From assembly GCA_016789705.1 (NCBI GenBank), contig JAEUQR010000018.1:1-56633 (forward strand): a stretch of 56,633 nucleotides of DNA, in the 5' to 3' direction. Numbering within the stretch: the first letter of the stretch is position 1; every line of letters starts with the position of its first letter. The stretch is from Acidobacteriota bacterium (GTDB taxonomy: Bacteria; Acidobacteriota; Vicinamibacteria; Vicinamibacterales; UBA2999). The notes beneath the pieces are model-generated. The model was not told the origin of the DNA, searched no databases, and worked only from the letters and a program-made list of their open reading frames with translations. The position numbers and the translations under genes were made by a program. Shown here piece after piece: positions 28,827-40,185 of the stretch.

Positions 28827-30021
28827 CGGGCGCGATCCGCTCTTCCACGAAGGTGTTCCACTCGTGGCAGTGCGGACACTGCCAGAGCAGCTCCGTGCTG
28901 CGGTAGCGACAGCGCAGGCAGACGTGCGGGTCGAGGTAGAACACCGCGGCCCTGGCGTGGACGACGTAGCGTTCCACGGCGGTCCGCTCAAGGCCGGTGC
29001 GCAGCAGCAGATCCCAGATGGCTTCGTGCACGGTGAGGCCGTGAGGATTGTGGCTGAGCGCCTCGAGGAACTGGTCGAGCGCGGCCGGCGCCTGGCCCGC
29101 ATCCGCCAGGGCGTGGCCCAGGGCCAGGCGGGCGCGCCAGTTGTGCGGATGCGCGGCGGCAACGCGGCGGCAGAGGTCGAGGAAGCGATCGGGTTGGCCG
29201 GAGGCTCGATAGGCGTCGCGCAGGCGGTCGAGCACGAGATGCGAGCGGTCTGGCGCCTGGTCCACGACCCCCTCCCAGAGCGCCACGGCGTCGGCCGTCC
29301 GCCCGTCGCGCGCCAGTACGTCGCCGAGGTTGACCGAGGCGGGCGTGACACTGCCGTCGAGATCGAGCGCGGCGCTGAAGCGGGCCTTCGCCGCGGCGAG
29401 GTCGCCCGCCTTGAGCGCCGACAACCCGCGTTCGTTCTCGAGGAAGGCCAGGATCGTCTGGCTCCGGGCCGGCGATTCCGGACCGGCCATCGCGAGCAGT
29501 TCCTGCCGCACCTTCGCCGCGTCTTCCCACTGCCGCTGTTCTTCGTACACCTTCTCGAGGTGCAGCAGGGCGTAGGCGTTCGACGGGTCGAGACGGCGCG
29601 CCTCCTTGAAGGCTTCAACCGCGCGGTCGACGAAGCCGCCGCGCTTGTAGTCGAGGCCGAGGCAGAGCATCACGTAGGCGTGTTCGAGCCGCGTCAGCTT
29701 CTGCCGCTGCAGCAGCGACTGGTGCACCTGGATGGCGCGCGAGACCTGGCCGCGTTCGCGGTAGACGTTGCCGAGGATGAGATGGATCTCGAGCGCGTCG
29801 GCATCGACCCGCGCCGCCTGGCTCAGCTCCTCGATGGCCAGGTCGATCTGATTGGCCACGAGGTAGTTCAGGCCGAGCACGTAGTGGTGCGAGTCACGGG
29901 CCTTGCGGCGGTCGATCCAGCGGCCGTCGCGCAGCTTGTAGCGCTCCCAGGCCTTGCCGATGGCGACGCCGGCGAGCAGGGCCAGCAGGGCCGAGATGAA
30001 AGGAAGATAACCAGACAGCAC
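28801..30021 (-). CDS. lapB: LapB (YciM)-like TPR protein with rubredoxin-type metal site
   Basis: 406 residues from GTG 30021 (MLSGYLPFISALLALLAGVAIGKAWERYK), 11 bases past kdsD; the longer frame to 30210 lies inside kdsD. One N-terminal membrane helix, then about nine TPR repeats. The C-terminal knuckle C-x2-C-x10-C-x2-C (CLRC...CPHC) has the same spacing as in E. coli LapB. In E. coli, LapB controls LpxC breakdown by FtsH and so the amount of lipopolysaccharide. Its position in the KDO operon supports the same role here. Convergent with coaE, overlapping it by 26 bases. Confidence 0.85.
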   Translation of the reverse strand: MLSGYLPFISALLALLAGVAIGKAWERYKLRDGRWIDRRKARDSHHYVLGLNYLVANQIDLAIEELSQAARVDADALEIHLILGNVYRERGQVSRAIQVHQSLLQRQKLTRLEHAYVMLCLGLDYKRGGFVDRAVEAFKEARRLDPSNAYALLHLEKVYEEQRQWEDAAKVRQELLAMAGPESPARSQTILAFLENERGLSALKAGDLAAAKARFSAALDLDGSVTPASVNLGDVLARDGRTADAVALWEGVVDQAPDRSHLVLDRLRDAYRASGQPDRFLDLCRRVAAAHPHNWRARLALGHALADAGQAPAALDQFLEALSHNPHGLTVHEAIWDLLLRTGLERTAVERYVVHARAAVFYLDPHVCLRCRYRSTELLWQCPHCHEWNTFVEERIAPVSKDGNDL

Positions 30022-30032
30022 GGCGCGCCTCT

Positions 30033-30992
30033 CTAGACCAGACCCGTGCGCCAGAGATCGTGCAAGTGCACGACGCCCAGGGCGCGGCCGGCGTCGTCGA
30101 CGGCGACGACCGCCGTGATCTTGCGTCCTTCGAGCAGATGCAGGGCCTCGGCGGCCAGCGTGTGCGGCGCGACCGTCACCGGCGTCCGGCTCATCACGTC
30201 GGCGGCGCACAGGGCGAGCACATCGGTGTTCGCCGCCAGCGCGCGGCGGACGTCGCCGTCGGTCACCACGCCGGCGAGCCCGCCGCCGGCTTCCACCACA
30301 CAGGTGATGCCCATCCGGCCGCGCGTGATCTCGGCGATGACGTCGCGCATCGGCGCCGCCGGCGGCACGGCCGGCAGGTCGGCGCCGGTGCGCATGATGC
30401 CGTCGACGCGCCGGGCCCGGCGGAAGAGCGTGCCGCGCGGATGCAGGTCCGCGAAGTCGTCGGGACTGAAGCCCTTCTCGACGAGCACCGTCATCGCCAG
30501 CGCGTCACCGAGCGCGAGGGCGGCGGTGGTGCTGGCCGTGGGCACGAGGTTCATCGGGCAGGCTTCTTCGGAGACGCTGCAGTCGAGCACGACCGTTGCG
30601 GCGCGGGCGAGCGTGGAGTGGGGGTCGCCGGTCATCGCGATGAGCGTCGCGCCGAGGCGCTTCAGCGTCTCGAGCAGCCGGGTCAGCTCCTCGGTCTCGC
30701 CGCTGTGCGAGAGGGCGATGACGACGTCGCTCGGCTGAATCATGCCGAGGTCGCCGTGCACGGCTTCAGCCGGATGCACGAAGTAGGCCGGAGAACCGGT
30801 GCTCGAGAGCGTCGCGGCGATCTTGCGGCACACGATCCCGGACTTGCCCATGCCGGTCAGGATCACACGGCCACGGCAGTCGCGCACGAGCGCGACCGCG
30901 GCGGTGAATCGGTCGTCGAGGCGATCGGCGAGCGCCCTGACGGCGTCGGCCTCGGTGTGGAGCACTTTGCGTGCGAGGGAGAGATCAGCCAT
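30033..30992 (-). CDS. kdsD: arabinose-5-phosphate isomerase
   Basis: 319 residues from ATG 30992, which overlaps the kdsA stop (ATGGCTGA); the frame goes back to 31004. Converts ribulose 5-phosphate to arabinose 5-phosphate, the first step to KDO. SIS domain (about 35-170) with TGMGKSGIVCRKIAATLSSTG and ALSHSGETEEL, followed by two CBS domains (about 200-260 and 265-319). Sugar isomerase relatives such as GutQ share this layout; the operon settles the role. Confidence 0.93.
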   Translation of the reverse strand: MADLSLARKVLHTEADAVRALADRLDDRFTAAVALVRDCRGRVILTGMGKSGIVCRKIAATLSSTGSPAYFVHPAEAVHGDLGMIQPSDVVIALSHSGETEELTRLLETLKRLGATLIAMTGDPHSTLARAATVVLDCSVSEEACPMNLVPTASTTAALALGDALAMTVLVEKGFSPDDFADLHPRGTLFRRARRVDGIMRTGADLPAVPPAAPMRDVIAEITRGRMGITCVVEAGGGLAGVVTDGDVRRALAANTDVLALCAADVMSRTPVTVAPHTLAAEALHLLEGRKITAVVAVDDAGRALGVVHLHDLWRTGLV

Positions 30993-31818
30993 CCGATTTC
31001 GCAATCCGGTCCACCGCGACGAGCTGGCGCAGCAGGGGTTCGAGGGCGGCGAGGGCGAGGGCGTTGGCCGCGTCGCTCTTCGCGCGCGACGGGTCGTCGT
31101 GCACTTCCATGAACACGCCGTCGACGCCGGCGGCGACGCCGGCGCGCGCCAGCGGCGCGATGTACTGCGCGAGGCCGATCGTCACGCCGTCGCCGGCGCC
31201 GGGCAGCTGCAGACTGTGGGTCACGTCGAAGACGACCGGATGACCGAGTTCGCGCATCATCGGCAGGCCGCGCATGTCGACGACGAGGTTGTTGTAGCCG
31301 AACGACGAGCCGCGTTCGGTCAGCAGCACGCCGGTGGCGCCGCTCTCGACGAGTTTCCTCACCACGTGGCGCATGTCGTTCGGCGCCAGGAACTGCGCCT
31401 TCTTCACGTTGACCGGGCGCCCGGTCTTCGCGGCCGCGACGAGCAGGTCGGTCTGGCGGGACAGGAAGGCCGGAATCTGCAGGACGTCGGCCACCTCGGC
31501 CACCGGCGCCGCCTGCGACGCCTCGTGGATGTCGGTCAGGATGGCCAGGCCCGTGCGCGCCTTCACCGCAGCCAGCGCCTTGAGGCCGTCTGTGAGGCCC
31601 GGGCCGCGGAACGAGCCGAGCGAGGTGCGGTTGGCCTTGTCGAAGGACGCCTTGAACACCAGCGGCACGCCCGCACGGGCGGCAATCGCCTGGATCTCGA
31701 GGGCGAGATCCAGGACGTGCGCCGCGCTCTCGATGACACACGGACCGAGGATGAACCCGAGCGGATGTCCGGTGCCGAACGTGACGGTGCCGGCACGCAC
31801 CTCCTGGACGCGCACCAT
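30985..31818 (-). CDS. kdsA: 3-deoxy-8-phosphooctulonate (KDO 8-phosphate) synthase
   Basis: 277 residues from ATG 31818, 1 base after pyrG. Condenses arabinose 5-phosphate with phosphoenolpyruvate. The GPCVIES segment has the cysteine found in metal-dependent KDO8P synthases (E. coli, metal-independent, has asparagine here), so a metal-dependent enzyme is predicted. FKASFDKANRTS, DIHE, LQIPAFLSRQTDLL, NVKKAQFLAP and the FDVTHSLQLP stretch are intact. Works with kdsD (upstream step) and kdsB. Confidence 0.95.
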   Translation of the reverse strand: MVRVQEVRAGTVTFGTGHPLGFILGPCVIESAAHVLDLALEIQAIAARAGVPLVFKASFDKANRTSLGSFRGPGLTDGLKALAAVKARTGLAILTDIHEASQAAPVAEVADVLQIPAFLSRQTDLLVAAAKTGRPVNVKKAQFLAPNDMRHVVRKLVESGATGVLLTERGSSFGYNNLVVDMRGLPMMRELGHPVVFDVTHSLQLPGAGDGVTIGLAQYIAPLARAGVAAGVDGVFMEVHDDPSRAKSDAANALALAALEPLLRQLVAVDRIAKSDG

Positions 31819-31819
31819 G

Positions 31820-34257
<2,438 letters not shown>

Positions 34258-34313
34258 GGTGGCATGGCGCGGTGGTGGCCGGCCGGGGCCGACCGATACT
34301 ATGCTGCAGGGCG

Positions 34314-34853
34314 ATGCGCAGAGACTCACACCGTCTCGTCGGTACGCTGGTGGCGCTGGGCTTCCTGGCCGGCTGGTTCTCGGCCTCGTGGGTGAGCCCT
34401 CCCACCGCCGTCACCCAGGTGCGGCCGCCTCGTCCCGCGGCGCCGCCGCCCGACGTGCCTATGCCACACATCGCGCTCGATGCCGTGAGCGCGCCCGACA
34501 CGACGCCGGCCTCGGCGCGGAATCCCTTCGTATTCACCGACCGCCCCGTCGCCGCGGGCGCCGCGCTGGCACGCGCCGCCGGCGCGGCGGGCATCGTCAC
34601 CGCGGGCGAGACGCCGGGGAACGAACCGGCGTCACCCGAGGCGGTGGAGCCCGCCCCGCCCCGGTGGCGCGTCGCCGGCATCGCCGCCGCGGCCGACGGA
34701 CGCATCACGGCGGTGGTCAGCGGTGACGGCTCCGTGTTCCTGCTCGGCCTCGGGGACCGTCTGCCGGACGGCGCCTCGGTCATCGAAATCGACGCTGGCG
34801 GTGTGGTGGTCGCGACGCCGGCCGGCGAGCGCGTCACGCTGCGGCTGCCTTAG
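34314..34853 (+). CDS. PilP/GspC-like inner-membrane protein, function unknown
   Basis: 179 residues from ATG 34314, divergent from kdsB. One membrane helix near the N-terminus (LVGTLVALGFLAGWFSASWV), an Ala/Pro linker containing ARNPFVF, and a C-terminal ~60-residue beta domain (WRVAGIAAAADGRITAVVS...FLLGLGDRLPDGASVIEIDAGGVVV). This resembles the HR/PilP fold of GspC or PilP, which bridge the inner membrane to a secretin. It stands alone, away from any secretion genes. A TACTAT at 34297-34302 could be its -10 box. Assignment is by pattern only. Confidence 0.55.
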   Translation: MRRDSHRLVGTLVALGFLAGWFSASWVSPPTAVTQVRPPRPAAPPPDVPMPHIALDAVSAPDTTPASARNPFVFTDRPVAAGAALARAAGAAGIVTAGETPGNEPASPEAVEPAPPRWRVAGIAAAADGRITAVVSGDGSVFLLGLGDRLPDGASVIEIDAGGVVVATPAGERVTLRLP

Positions 34854-35203
34854 CGATCCGCGCCACGGTCAATCACCCGAATGCGCGCGCTGCCGAGCGC
34901 ACGCTGGCGAAAGTGCGCGCGTGTCAGGTGGCATGCGTCCGCATCCGCGAGGGCCACGATATAATGTGGCGCTTGTGCGCTGCGGTGTGCGGGCGCATGG
35001 CGGAGCGGGTCGGTGACACCGGCGCGCACCACACGTGGTGCAAAGTGGTGTTTTGTTCGACTTCGCGTGGGATTCCAGCCGCTTCACGCGGTGTTTTCCA
35101 CAAGCTTTTCCACAGAAGGTGTTGAACGTTCGAACCGCGCGCGGCGGGGGCCTGACCTAATGCCAGGTGCCGCCAAGGGTTCGTGGAGTGCAGGAGCGTA
35201 GCA
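34854..35203 (+). other. 350-base spacer before mdh with structured, A/T-richer sites
   Basis: No convincing gene. It contains a TATAAT word (34960-34965), a perfect inverted repeat GCACCAC-AC-GTGGTGC (35026-35041), a short palindrome CGGTGACACCG just before it, two DnaA-box-like words (35094-35114) and the mdh ribosome site AGGAG (35192-35196). This is one of the longest non-coding stretches in the window, and one of the least GC-rich. Confidence 0.5.
35094..35114 (+). repeat. two direct copies of TTTTCCACA (DnaA-box-like)
   Basis: TTTTCCACA at 35094-35102 and 35106-35114, 12 bases apart. Each differs by one base from the DnaA box TTATCCACA. Read on the other strand they give TGTGGAAAA twice, a pattern common at bacterial origins. 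No dnaA, dnaN, gidA or similar origin marker lies nearby, so the role is open: DnaA titration, DnaA control of mdh-sucCD, or chance. Confidence 0.4.
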
Positions 35204-36157
35204 ATGAACCGAAAAGTGACCGTGGTGGGTGGCGCCGGCAACGTGGGCGCGACCGTGGCGCGCGCCGTCGCGCACAAGGAACTGGCCGACGTCGTCATCA
35301 TCGACATCGCGGAGACGAAGGCGGCAGGCATCGCGCTCGACATCTACCAGTCGTGCCCGGTGGCCGGTTCGTCGGCGAAGGTCGTCGGCTTCGGTGCCAC
35401 CGACGAAGGCTTCGCGCACACCGCGAACTCGGATGTCGTCGTCATCACTTCGGGCGTGCCGCGCAAGCCGGGCATGAGCCGCGACGACCTGCTCGCCGTC
35501 AATCACGACATCATGAAGTCGGTCACGGCGCAGATCGTGAAGCACTCGCCGAACACGATCATCGTGCCGGTCGCCAATCCGCTCGACGCGATGTCGCAGG
35601 CGGTGTATCGGCTGAGCGGCTTCCCGCGCCAGCGCGTCATCGGCATGGCCGGCGTGCTCGACTCGGCGCGCATGCGCACCTTCGTGGCGATGGAGCTCGG
35701 CGTCTCGGTCAACGACGTCAACTGCTTCGTGCTCGGCGGCCACGGCGACACGATGGTGCCGCTGCCGCGGCTGTCGACGGTGGCGGGCATCCCGCTGACC
35801 GAACTGGTGGCGATGGGCAAGCTCTCGCAGGCGAAGCTCGACGAGATCTGCACGCGCACCGCCAACGGCGGCGCCGAGATCACGAAGCTCGTCGGCACGA
35901 GCGCCTGGTATGCCCCGGGTGAATCGGCGGCGGCGATGGTCGAGGCCATCCTGAAGGACCAGAAGCGCATCATGCCGTGCTCGGTGTTCCTGCAGGGCGA
36001 ATACGGCATCAACGACCTCTTCGTCGGCGTGCCCGTGAAGCTCGGCGCCGGCGGCGTCGAGGAGATCGTCCAGATCAACCTGACCGAGACCGAGAAGGCC
36101 GCCCTGCTGAAGTCCGCCGGCGCCGTCAAGGAACTGGTCGACGTCATCAAGGTCTGA
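35204..36157 (+). CDS. mdh: malate dehydrogenase
   Basis: 317 residues from ATG 35204, with AGGAG 7 bases upstream. Oxidises malate to oxaloacetate with NAD in the TCA cycle. Rossmann [11 protein letters not shown] (9-19), DI as the NAD-preferring acid after strand 2, substrate-loop arginines in [20 protein letters not shown], and catalytic histidine H180 in [11 protein letters not shown]. It is the lactate-dehydrogenase-like MDH type. Lactate dehydrogenase is less likely, given arginine in the loop and sucC-sucD 7 bases downstream. Confidence 0.94.
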   Translation: MNRKVTVVGGAGNVGATVARAVAHKELADVVIIDIAETKAAGIALDIYQSCPVAGSSAKVVGFGATDEGFAHTANSDVVVITSGVPRKPGMSRDDLLAVNHDIMKSVTAQIVKHSPNTIIVPVANPLDAMSQAVYRLSGFPRQRVIGMAGVLDSARMRTFVAMELGVSVNDVNCFVLGGHGDTMVPLPRLSTVAGIPLTELVAMGKLSQAKLDEICTRTANGGAEITKLVGTSAWYAPGESAAAMVEAILKDQKRIMPCSVFLQGEYGINDLFVGVPVKLGAGGVEEIVQINLTETEKAALLKSAGAVKELVDVIKV

Positions 36158-36164
36158 GGCCCAC

Positions 36165-37334
36165 GTGAAGATTCACGAATATCAGGCCAAGGCCATCCTC
36201 GCGAAGTACGGCGTCGCCGTGCCGCGCGGGGAAGTGGCCATGACGCCGCAGGACGCCGTCGAGATCGCCAAGCGCCTCGGTGGGCCGGTGGCGGTCGTCA
36301 AGGCGCAGATCCATGCCGGCGGCCGCGGCAAGGGCGGCGGTGTGAAGGTGTCGAAAGGCCTCGACGCCGTCGAGGCCAACGCCAAGGCGATCCTCGGCAT
36401 GCAGCTCGTCACGCACCAGACCGGCCCGGCCGGCCAGCGCGTGGGGCGCGTGCTCGTCGAAGAAGGGCTCGCCATCGCGCGTGAGCTCTACGTCGGCATG
36501 CTCGTCGACCGCTCGACGAAGAAGATCGTCCTCATGGCCAGCGCCGACGGCGGTATGGACATCGAGGAAGTGGCGGCGAAGACTCCCGAGCGCATCCACA
36601 AGGCGCTCGTCGAGCCGGGCACCGGCCTGCTGCCGTTCCAGGCGCAGCAGCTCGCCTTCGCCATCGGTCTCACCGGCGACAGCGTCAAGAAGGCCACGAA
36701 GCTGATGCTGGCGCTCTACCAGGCGTTCCTCGCGTCGGATGCGTCGCTGCTCGAAATCAACCCGCTCATCGTCACCGAGGCCGGCGACCTGCTCGCGCTC
36801 GACGCCAAGATGACGATCGACGACAACGCGCTCTACCGCCACGCCGACTTCCGCGACCTGCGCGACCTGAGCGAGGAAGATCCGCTCGAGGTCGAGGCGT
36901 CGAAGTTCGCGCTCAACTACATCCGCCTCGAAGGCAACATCGGCTGCATGGTGAACGGGGCCGGCCTCGCGATGGCGACGATGGACATCATCAAGCTGTC
37001 GGGCGGTCAGCCGGCCAACTTCCTCGACGTCGGCGGCGGCGCCAACGCCGAGCAGATCCGCAACGCGTTCAAGATCCTGATGTCCGACACCAACGTCAAG
37101 GCGGTCCTCATCAACATCTTCGGCGGCATCCTGCGCTGCGACGTGCTCGCCGCGGGCGTCATCGCCGCGGTGAAGGAACTGGGCGTGCCGGTGCCGATCG
37201 TCATCCGCATGAAGGGCACGAACGTGGACGAAGGAAAGAAGATGCTGGCCGAGAGCGGCCTGAACTTCACGACGGCCGACACCATGGGCGAAGCGGCCGT
37301 GCAGGTCGTGCAGCTCGCGGGAGGCGCGCAGTAA
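36165..37334 (+). CDS. sucC: succinyl-CoA ligase, beta subunit
   Basis: 389 residues from GTG 36165, 7 bases after mdh. Forms ADP/GTP-linked succinyl-CoA synthetase with SucD. ATP-grasp N-terminus [48 protein letters not shown] and the CoA-ligase part [15 protein letters not shown] and [11 protein letters not shown] are intact. Its TAA overlaps the sucD ATG by one base (TAATG), giving coupled translation. Confidence 0.96.
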   Translation: MKIHEYQAKAILAKYGVAVPRGEVAMTPQDAVEIAKRLGGPVAVVKAQIHAGGRGKGGGVKVSKGLDAVEANAKAILGMQLVTHQTGPAGQRVGRVLVEEGLAIARELYVGMLVDRSTKKIVLMASADGGMDIEEVAAKTPERIHKALVEPGTGLLPFQAQQLAFAIGLTGDSVKKATKLMLALYQAFLASDASLLEINPLIVTEAGDLLALDAKMTIDDNALYRHADFRDLRDLSEEDPLEVEASKFALNYIRLEGNIGCMVNGAGLAMATMDIIKLSGGQPANFLDVGGGANAEQIRNAFKILMSDTNVKAVLINIFGGILRCDVLAAGVIAAVKELGVPVPIVIRMKGTNVDEGKKMLAESGLNFTTADTMGEAAVQVVQLAGGAQ

Positions 37335-38209
37335 TGGCCGTCCTGCTCGATTCCTCGACCCGCCTCATCGTCCAGGGCCTGACCGGACGTGAGGGCACGT
37401 TCCACGCGAAGGCCGCGGCGGCGTATCACACGAACGTCGTTGGCGGCGTCACGCCCGGCAAGGGCGGCACGACCCACGAGGGCTGGGAGGTCTTCAACAC
37501 GGTGGCGGACGCGGTGAAGGAGACCGGCGCTAATGCGTCGGTGATCTTCGTGCCGCCGCCGTTTGCCGCCGACGCCATCATGGAAGCGGCCGATGCCGGC
37601 ATCGGCCTCGTGGTCTGCATCACCGAGGGCATCCCGGTCGTGGACATGCTCAAGGCGATGACGTTCCTCAAGGCGCGTCCCGAGACGCGGCTCATCGGCC
37701 CCAACTGCCCGGGCATCATCTCGCCCGGCAAGGGCAAGGCCGGAATCATTCCCGCGAACATCTGCAAGGAAGGCCGCATCGGCATCGTGTCGAAGAGCGG
37801 CACGCTGACCTACGAGGCCATCGACCAGCTGACGCGCCTCGGCTATGGCCAGTCCACCTGCATCGGCATCGGCGGCGACCCGCTCATCGGCACGACGCAC
37901 ATCGATGCGCTCGGGCTCTTCCAGAACGACCCCGACACCGACGCCGTCATCATGATCGGCGAAATCGGCGGTTCGGCCGAGGAAGAGGCGGCGGCCTGGA
38001 TCAAGGACCACTTCACCAAGCCCGTCGTGGCGTTCATCGCGGGGCAGACGGCGCCGCCCGGACGCCGCATGGGCCACGCCGGTGCGATCATCGCCGGCGG
38101 GCAGGGCACCGCGGCCGAGAAGATGGCCGCCCTCACCGCGGCCGGCGTGACGGTGGTGAAGAGCCCCGCGGATATGGGACAATCACTCGTCTCGATCCTG
38201 AAGAAGTAA
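37334..38209 (+). CDS. sucD: succinyl-CoA ligase, alpha subunit
   Basis: 291 residues from ATG 37334. CoA-binding Rossmann domain ([24 protein letters not shown]) and ligase domain; the phosphorylated active-site histidine lies in [22 protein letters not shown] and [12 protein letters not shown] are family signatures. The Phe-rich leader peptide of pheA begins 3 bases past its stop. Confidence 0.96.
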   Translation: MAVLLDSSTRLIVQGLTGREGTFHAKAAAAYHTNVVGGVTPGKGGTTHEGWEVFNTVADAVKETGANASVIFVPPPFAADAIMEAADAGIGLVVCITEGIPVVDMLKAMTFLKARPETRLIGPNCPGIISPGKGKAGIIPANICKEGRIGIVSKSGTLTYEAIDQLTRLGYGQSTCIGIGGDPLIGTTHIDALGLFQNDPDTDAVIMIGEIGGSAEEEAAAWIKDHFTKPVVAFIAGQTAPPGRRMGHAGAIIAGGQGTAAEKMAALTAAGVTVVKSPADMGQSLVSILKK

Positions 38210-38212
38210 CCC

Positions 38213-38281
38213 ATGCGTCTCCGCGCCTTCCCGTTCGTGTTTACGTTCGCCGGCTTTACGGCCGCCCGGGAGGCCGTGTAG
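38213..38281 (+). CDS. pheL: pheA leader peptide (phenylalanine attenuator)
   Basis: A 22-codon frame, MRLRAFPFVFTFAGFTAAREAV, with five Phe codons within ten (positions 6, 8, 10, 12, 15). It starts 3 bases after the sucD stop, so translation may be coupled; its own ribosome site is weak. It ends 89 bases before pheA, with a strong terminator between. This is the layout of an amino-acid attenuator leader such as E. coli pheL: slow translation of Phe codons when charged tRNA-Phe is scarce lets transcription continue into pheA. The peptide itself should have no further role. Confidence 0.8.
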   Translation: MRLRAFPFVFTFAGFTAAREAV

Positions 38282-38350
38282 CGCGCCGACGACACCACGT
38301 CGACCGACACACACCGCCGCCCGGGCCTTCACGGTTCGGGCGGCGTTTTT
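38258..38350 (+). promoter_or_regulatory. attenuator with mutually exclusive hairpins before pheA
   Basis: Three pairings can be read. Region 1:2 is a protector, ACGGCC (38258-38263) with GGCCGT (38272-38277). Region 2:3 is the antiterminator, GCCCGGGAGGC (38264-38274) with GCCGCCCGGGC (38316-38326), pairing at 10 of 11 positions. Region 3:4 is the terminator. Region 1 begins at the codon after the last Phe codon (38255-38257). A ribosome stalled on the Phe codons would block region 1 and free region 2; one reaching the stop (38279-38281) would cover region 2 and allow termination. Confidence 0.75.
38315..38350 (+). terminator. Rho-independent terminator of the pheA attenuator / sucCD operon
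   Basis: Nine-base-pair GC stem (38315-38323 with 38337-38345), 13-base loop, followed directly by TTTTT (38346-38350). It is the best terminator in the window, 20 bases before the pheA start. Confidence 0.9.
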
Positions 38351-38370
38351 CGTTTCAGGGGGAGTGACCC

Positions 38371-39534
38371 ATGACACCGCCGCCACTATCTGATTTGCGC
38401 CGCGCCGTGGACGACATCGACAAGGTGCTGCTGAACGCCCTCGGGGAGCGCGCGCGTCTGATGCGCGACATCACGGCCGCCAAGGCGGAGCACGAACAGC
38501 CCCTGCGCGACGAGGCCCGGGAAGCGGCGCTGCTCAGCCACCGTGCCGCGTATGGCGAGCGGCTCGGCCTCGACCCGGCGCTGGTCCGCCGGCTCTATCG
38601 TGAGATTCTCGACGACGCCCTGCGCCGCCAGCGTGACTGGCTCAAGGACTCGCCGGACGCGGCCGAGGCGGCGCCGCTCGCCGTCGCCTACCAGGGCACG
38701 GAGGGCGCCTACGGGCACGAGGCGGCCGTGCGCCACTTCGGCGTCGAGCGGCGCGTCGTCACCTACAAACCGTTTCGCTCGTTCCGCGAAACCCTCGAGG
38801 CGGTGCAGCGCGGCGACGCCCACCGCGCGGTGCTGCCGATCGAGAACAGTACGGCGGGGTCGGTGCACGAGGTGTACGACCTGCTGTTCCAGATGAATCT
38901 CTCGATCGTGGGCGAGGAAGTGATCGAGGTCCGGCACTGCCTGCTCGGCCGGCCGGGTGCGACGCTCGAGGGCGTGACGCGCGTGGTGTCGCATCCGCAG
39001 GCGCTGGCGCAGTGCAGCGAGTTCCTCGCCGAACGGCCCGGCATCGAGAGCGTGCCGGCGGCCAACACCGCGCTGGCGGCCCGCCGGGTGTCCGAGGAGG
39101 GCGACCTCGCGACGGCCGCCATCGCCAGCGCCGAGGCGGGTGACCGCTACGGCCTCATCGTGCTGGCGAGAGATATCGCGAATCAGGCGGTGAACCTGAC
39201 CCGTTTCGTGGTCGTCGCCTCGGCCCCGTCCGACTGCGACCCCAAGGTCGACGCCAAAGTGGCGCTGGTCTTCGGCACCCGGCACGAGCGCGGGGCCCTC
39301 GTACGGTGCCTGAACGTGCTCGCCGACGAAGGGGTCAGCCTGACCAAACTCGAGTCCCGGCCGCGGCCGGGGGTGGCGTGGGAGTACGTCTTCTACGTGG
39401 ATGTCGAGGGGCATATCGCCGAACCGCGCATCCAGGCGGCCCTGACCCGGCTGACCGGGGCCACCCAGTTCGTCCGCCTGCTCGGGTGTTTCCCCCGGGC
39501 GATCGGCGCGGCGGGCGAGGCCGCCCAGGTATAA
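38371..39534 (+). CDS. pheA: bifunctional chorismate mutase / prephenate dehydratase (P-protein)
   Basis: 387 residues from ATG 38371, with AGGGGGAG upstream. Makes phenylpyruvate from chorismate. AroQ chorismate mutase domain at about 5-85 ([26 protein letters not shown]), prephenate dehydratase domain at about 100-285 ([30 protein letters not shown], and the NLTRFVVVA motif with the catalytic Thr), and an ACT domain at about 300-375 with the Phe-binding ESRP motif ([11 protein letters not shown]). Enzyme feedback by Phe through the ACT domain and attenuation by the leader would act together. Confidence 0.95.
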   Translation: MTPPPLSDLRRAVDDIDKVLLNALGERARLMRDITAAKAEHEQPLRDEAREAALLSHRAAYGERLGLDPALVRRLYREILDDALRRQRDWLKDSPDAAEAAPLAVAYQGTEGAYGHEAAVRHFGVERRVVTYKPFRSFRETLEAVQRGDAHRAVLPIENSTAGSVHEVYDLLFQMNLSIVGEEVIEVRHCLLGRPGATLEGVTRVVSHPQALAQCSEFLAERPGIESVPAANTALAARRVSEEGDLATAAIASAEAGDRYGLIVLARDIANQAVNLTRFVVVASAPSDCDPKVDAKVALVFGTRHERGALVRCLNVLADEGVSLTKLESRPRPGVAWEYVFYVDVEGHIAEPRIQAALTRLTGATQFVRLLGCFPRAIGAAGEAAQV

Positions 39535-39544
39535 TCAGCAGGAT

Positions 39545-39958
39545 ATGCAGCGTACATTTGCCATCATCAAACCAGATGCAGTGCGTGCGGGATCGATGGG
39601 GAAGATCCTGGCGCGAGTCGAGGCCGAAGGATTCGCCGTGCGTGGCGCGCGGATGATCCACATGTCGAAGGCCGAGGCCGAGGGCTTCTACTACGTCCAC
39701 AAGGCGCGCCCGTTCTTCGGCGCCCTGACCGACTTCATGTCGTCGGGCCCGTGCCTGGTGCTGTGTCTCGAAGCGCCCGACGCGATCAAGAAGTGGCGCG
39801 ACCTCATGGGCGCGACCGACCCGGCCAAGGCCGAGCCCGGCACGCTCCGCAAGGAATTCGGCGCCTCGATCGACAACAACGCGACGCACGGATCGGACGC
39901 GCCCGAGACGGCAGCGTTCGAACTGGGCTATTTCTTCCGCGGCATGGAGCTGCGCTAG
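39545..39958 (+). CDS. ndk: nucleoside diphosphate kinase
   Basis: 137 residues from ATG 39545. Transfers phosphate among nucleoside tri- and diphosphates through phospho-His115 in [14 protein letters not shown]-terminal [11 protein letters not shown] and the length are typical. A TATAAT word (39530-39535) overlaps the pheA stop region and lies only 9 bases before the ATG; if used as a -10 box, the mRNA would be nearly leaderless, with AGGA just 2 bases from the start. Confidence 0.97.
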   Translation: MQRTFAIIKPDAVRAGSMGKILARVEAEGFAVRGARMIHMSKAEAEGFYYVHKARPFFGALTDFMSSGPCLVLCLEAPDAIKKWRDLMGATDPAKAEPGTLRKEFGASIDNNATHGSDAPETAAFELGYFFRGMELR

Positions 39959-39967
39959 GCCAGGCCC

Positions 39968-40162
39968 GTGGGTCCGGTGCTGGTCGTCGTCGGGCTGGCG
40001 GTCGCTGCGGCGGGCGCGCTCATCTGGATGGGCGTGCCGCTCGGCCGCCTGCCCGGCGACATCAGCATCGAGCGCGAGCACTTCCGCCTCTACGTGCCCA
40101 TCACGACGTCGCTCCTCGTGAGCGGCGCATTCATGCTCGTCAGCTGGCTGCTGCGGCGCTAG
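39968..40162 (+). CDS. small membrane protein, DUF2905 family
   Basis: 64 residues from GTG 39968, 9 bases past ndk. Two membrane helices flank the conserved [21 protein letters not shown] loop, the mark of the DUF2905 family. Function is unknown. It may be co-transcribed with ndk and dcd. Confidence 0.85.
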   Translation: MGPVLVVVGLAVAAAGALIWMGVPLGRLPGDISIEREHFRLYVPITTSLLVSGAFMLVSWLLRR

Positions 40163-40185
40163 GCGGAGCGGGATCGAGGAGTCCG

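Noticed and set aside
35094..35114. Replication origin
   Set aside because: Only two near-consensus boxes, no unwinding region and no dnaA, dnaN, rpmH or gid genes nearby. Kept only as DnaA-box-like repeats.
34913..35125. 70-codon plus-strand frame in the spacer before mdh
   Set aside because: No ribosome site, no family resemblance, and it crosses the palindromes and DnaA-like repeats.
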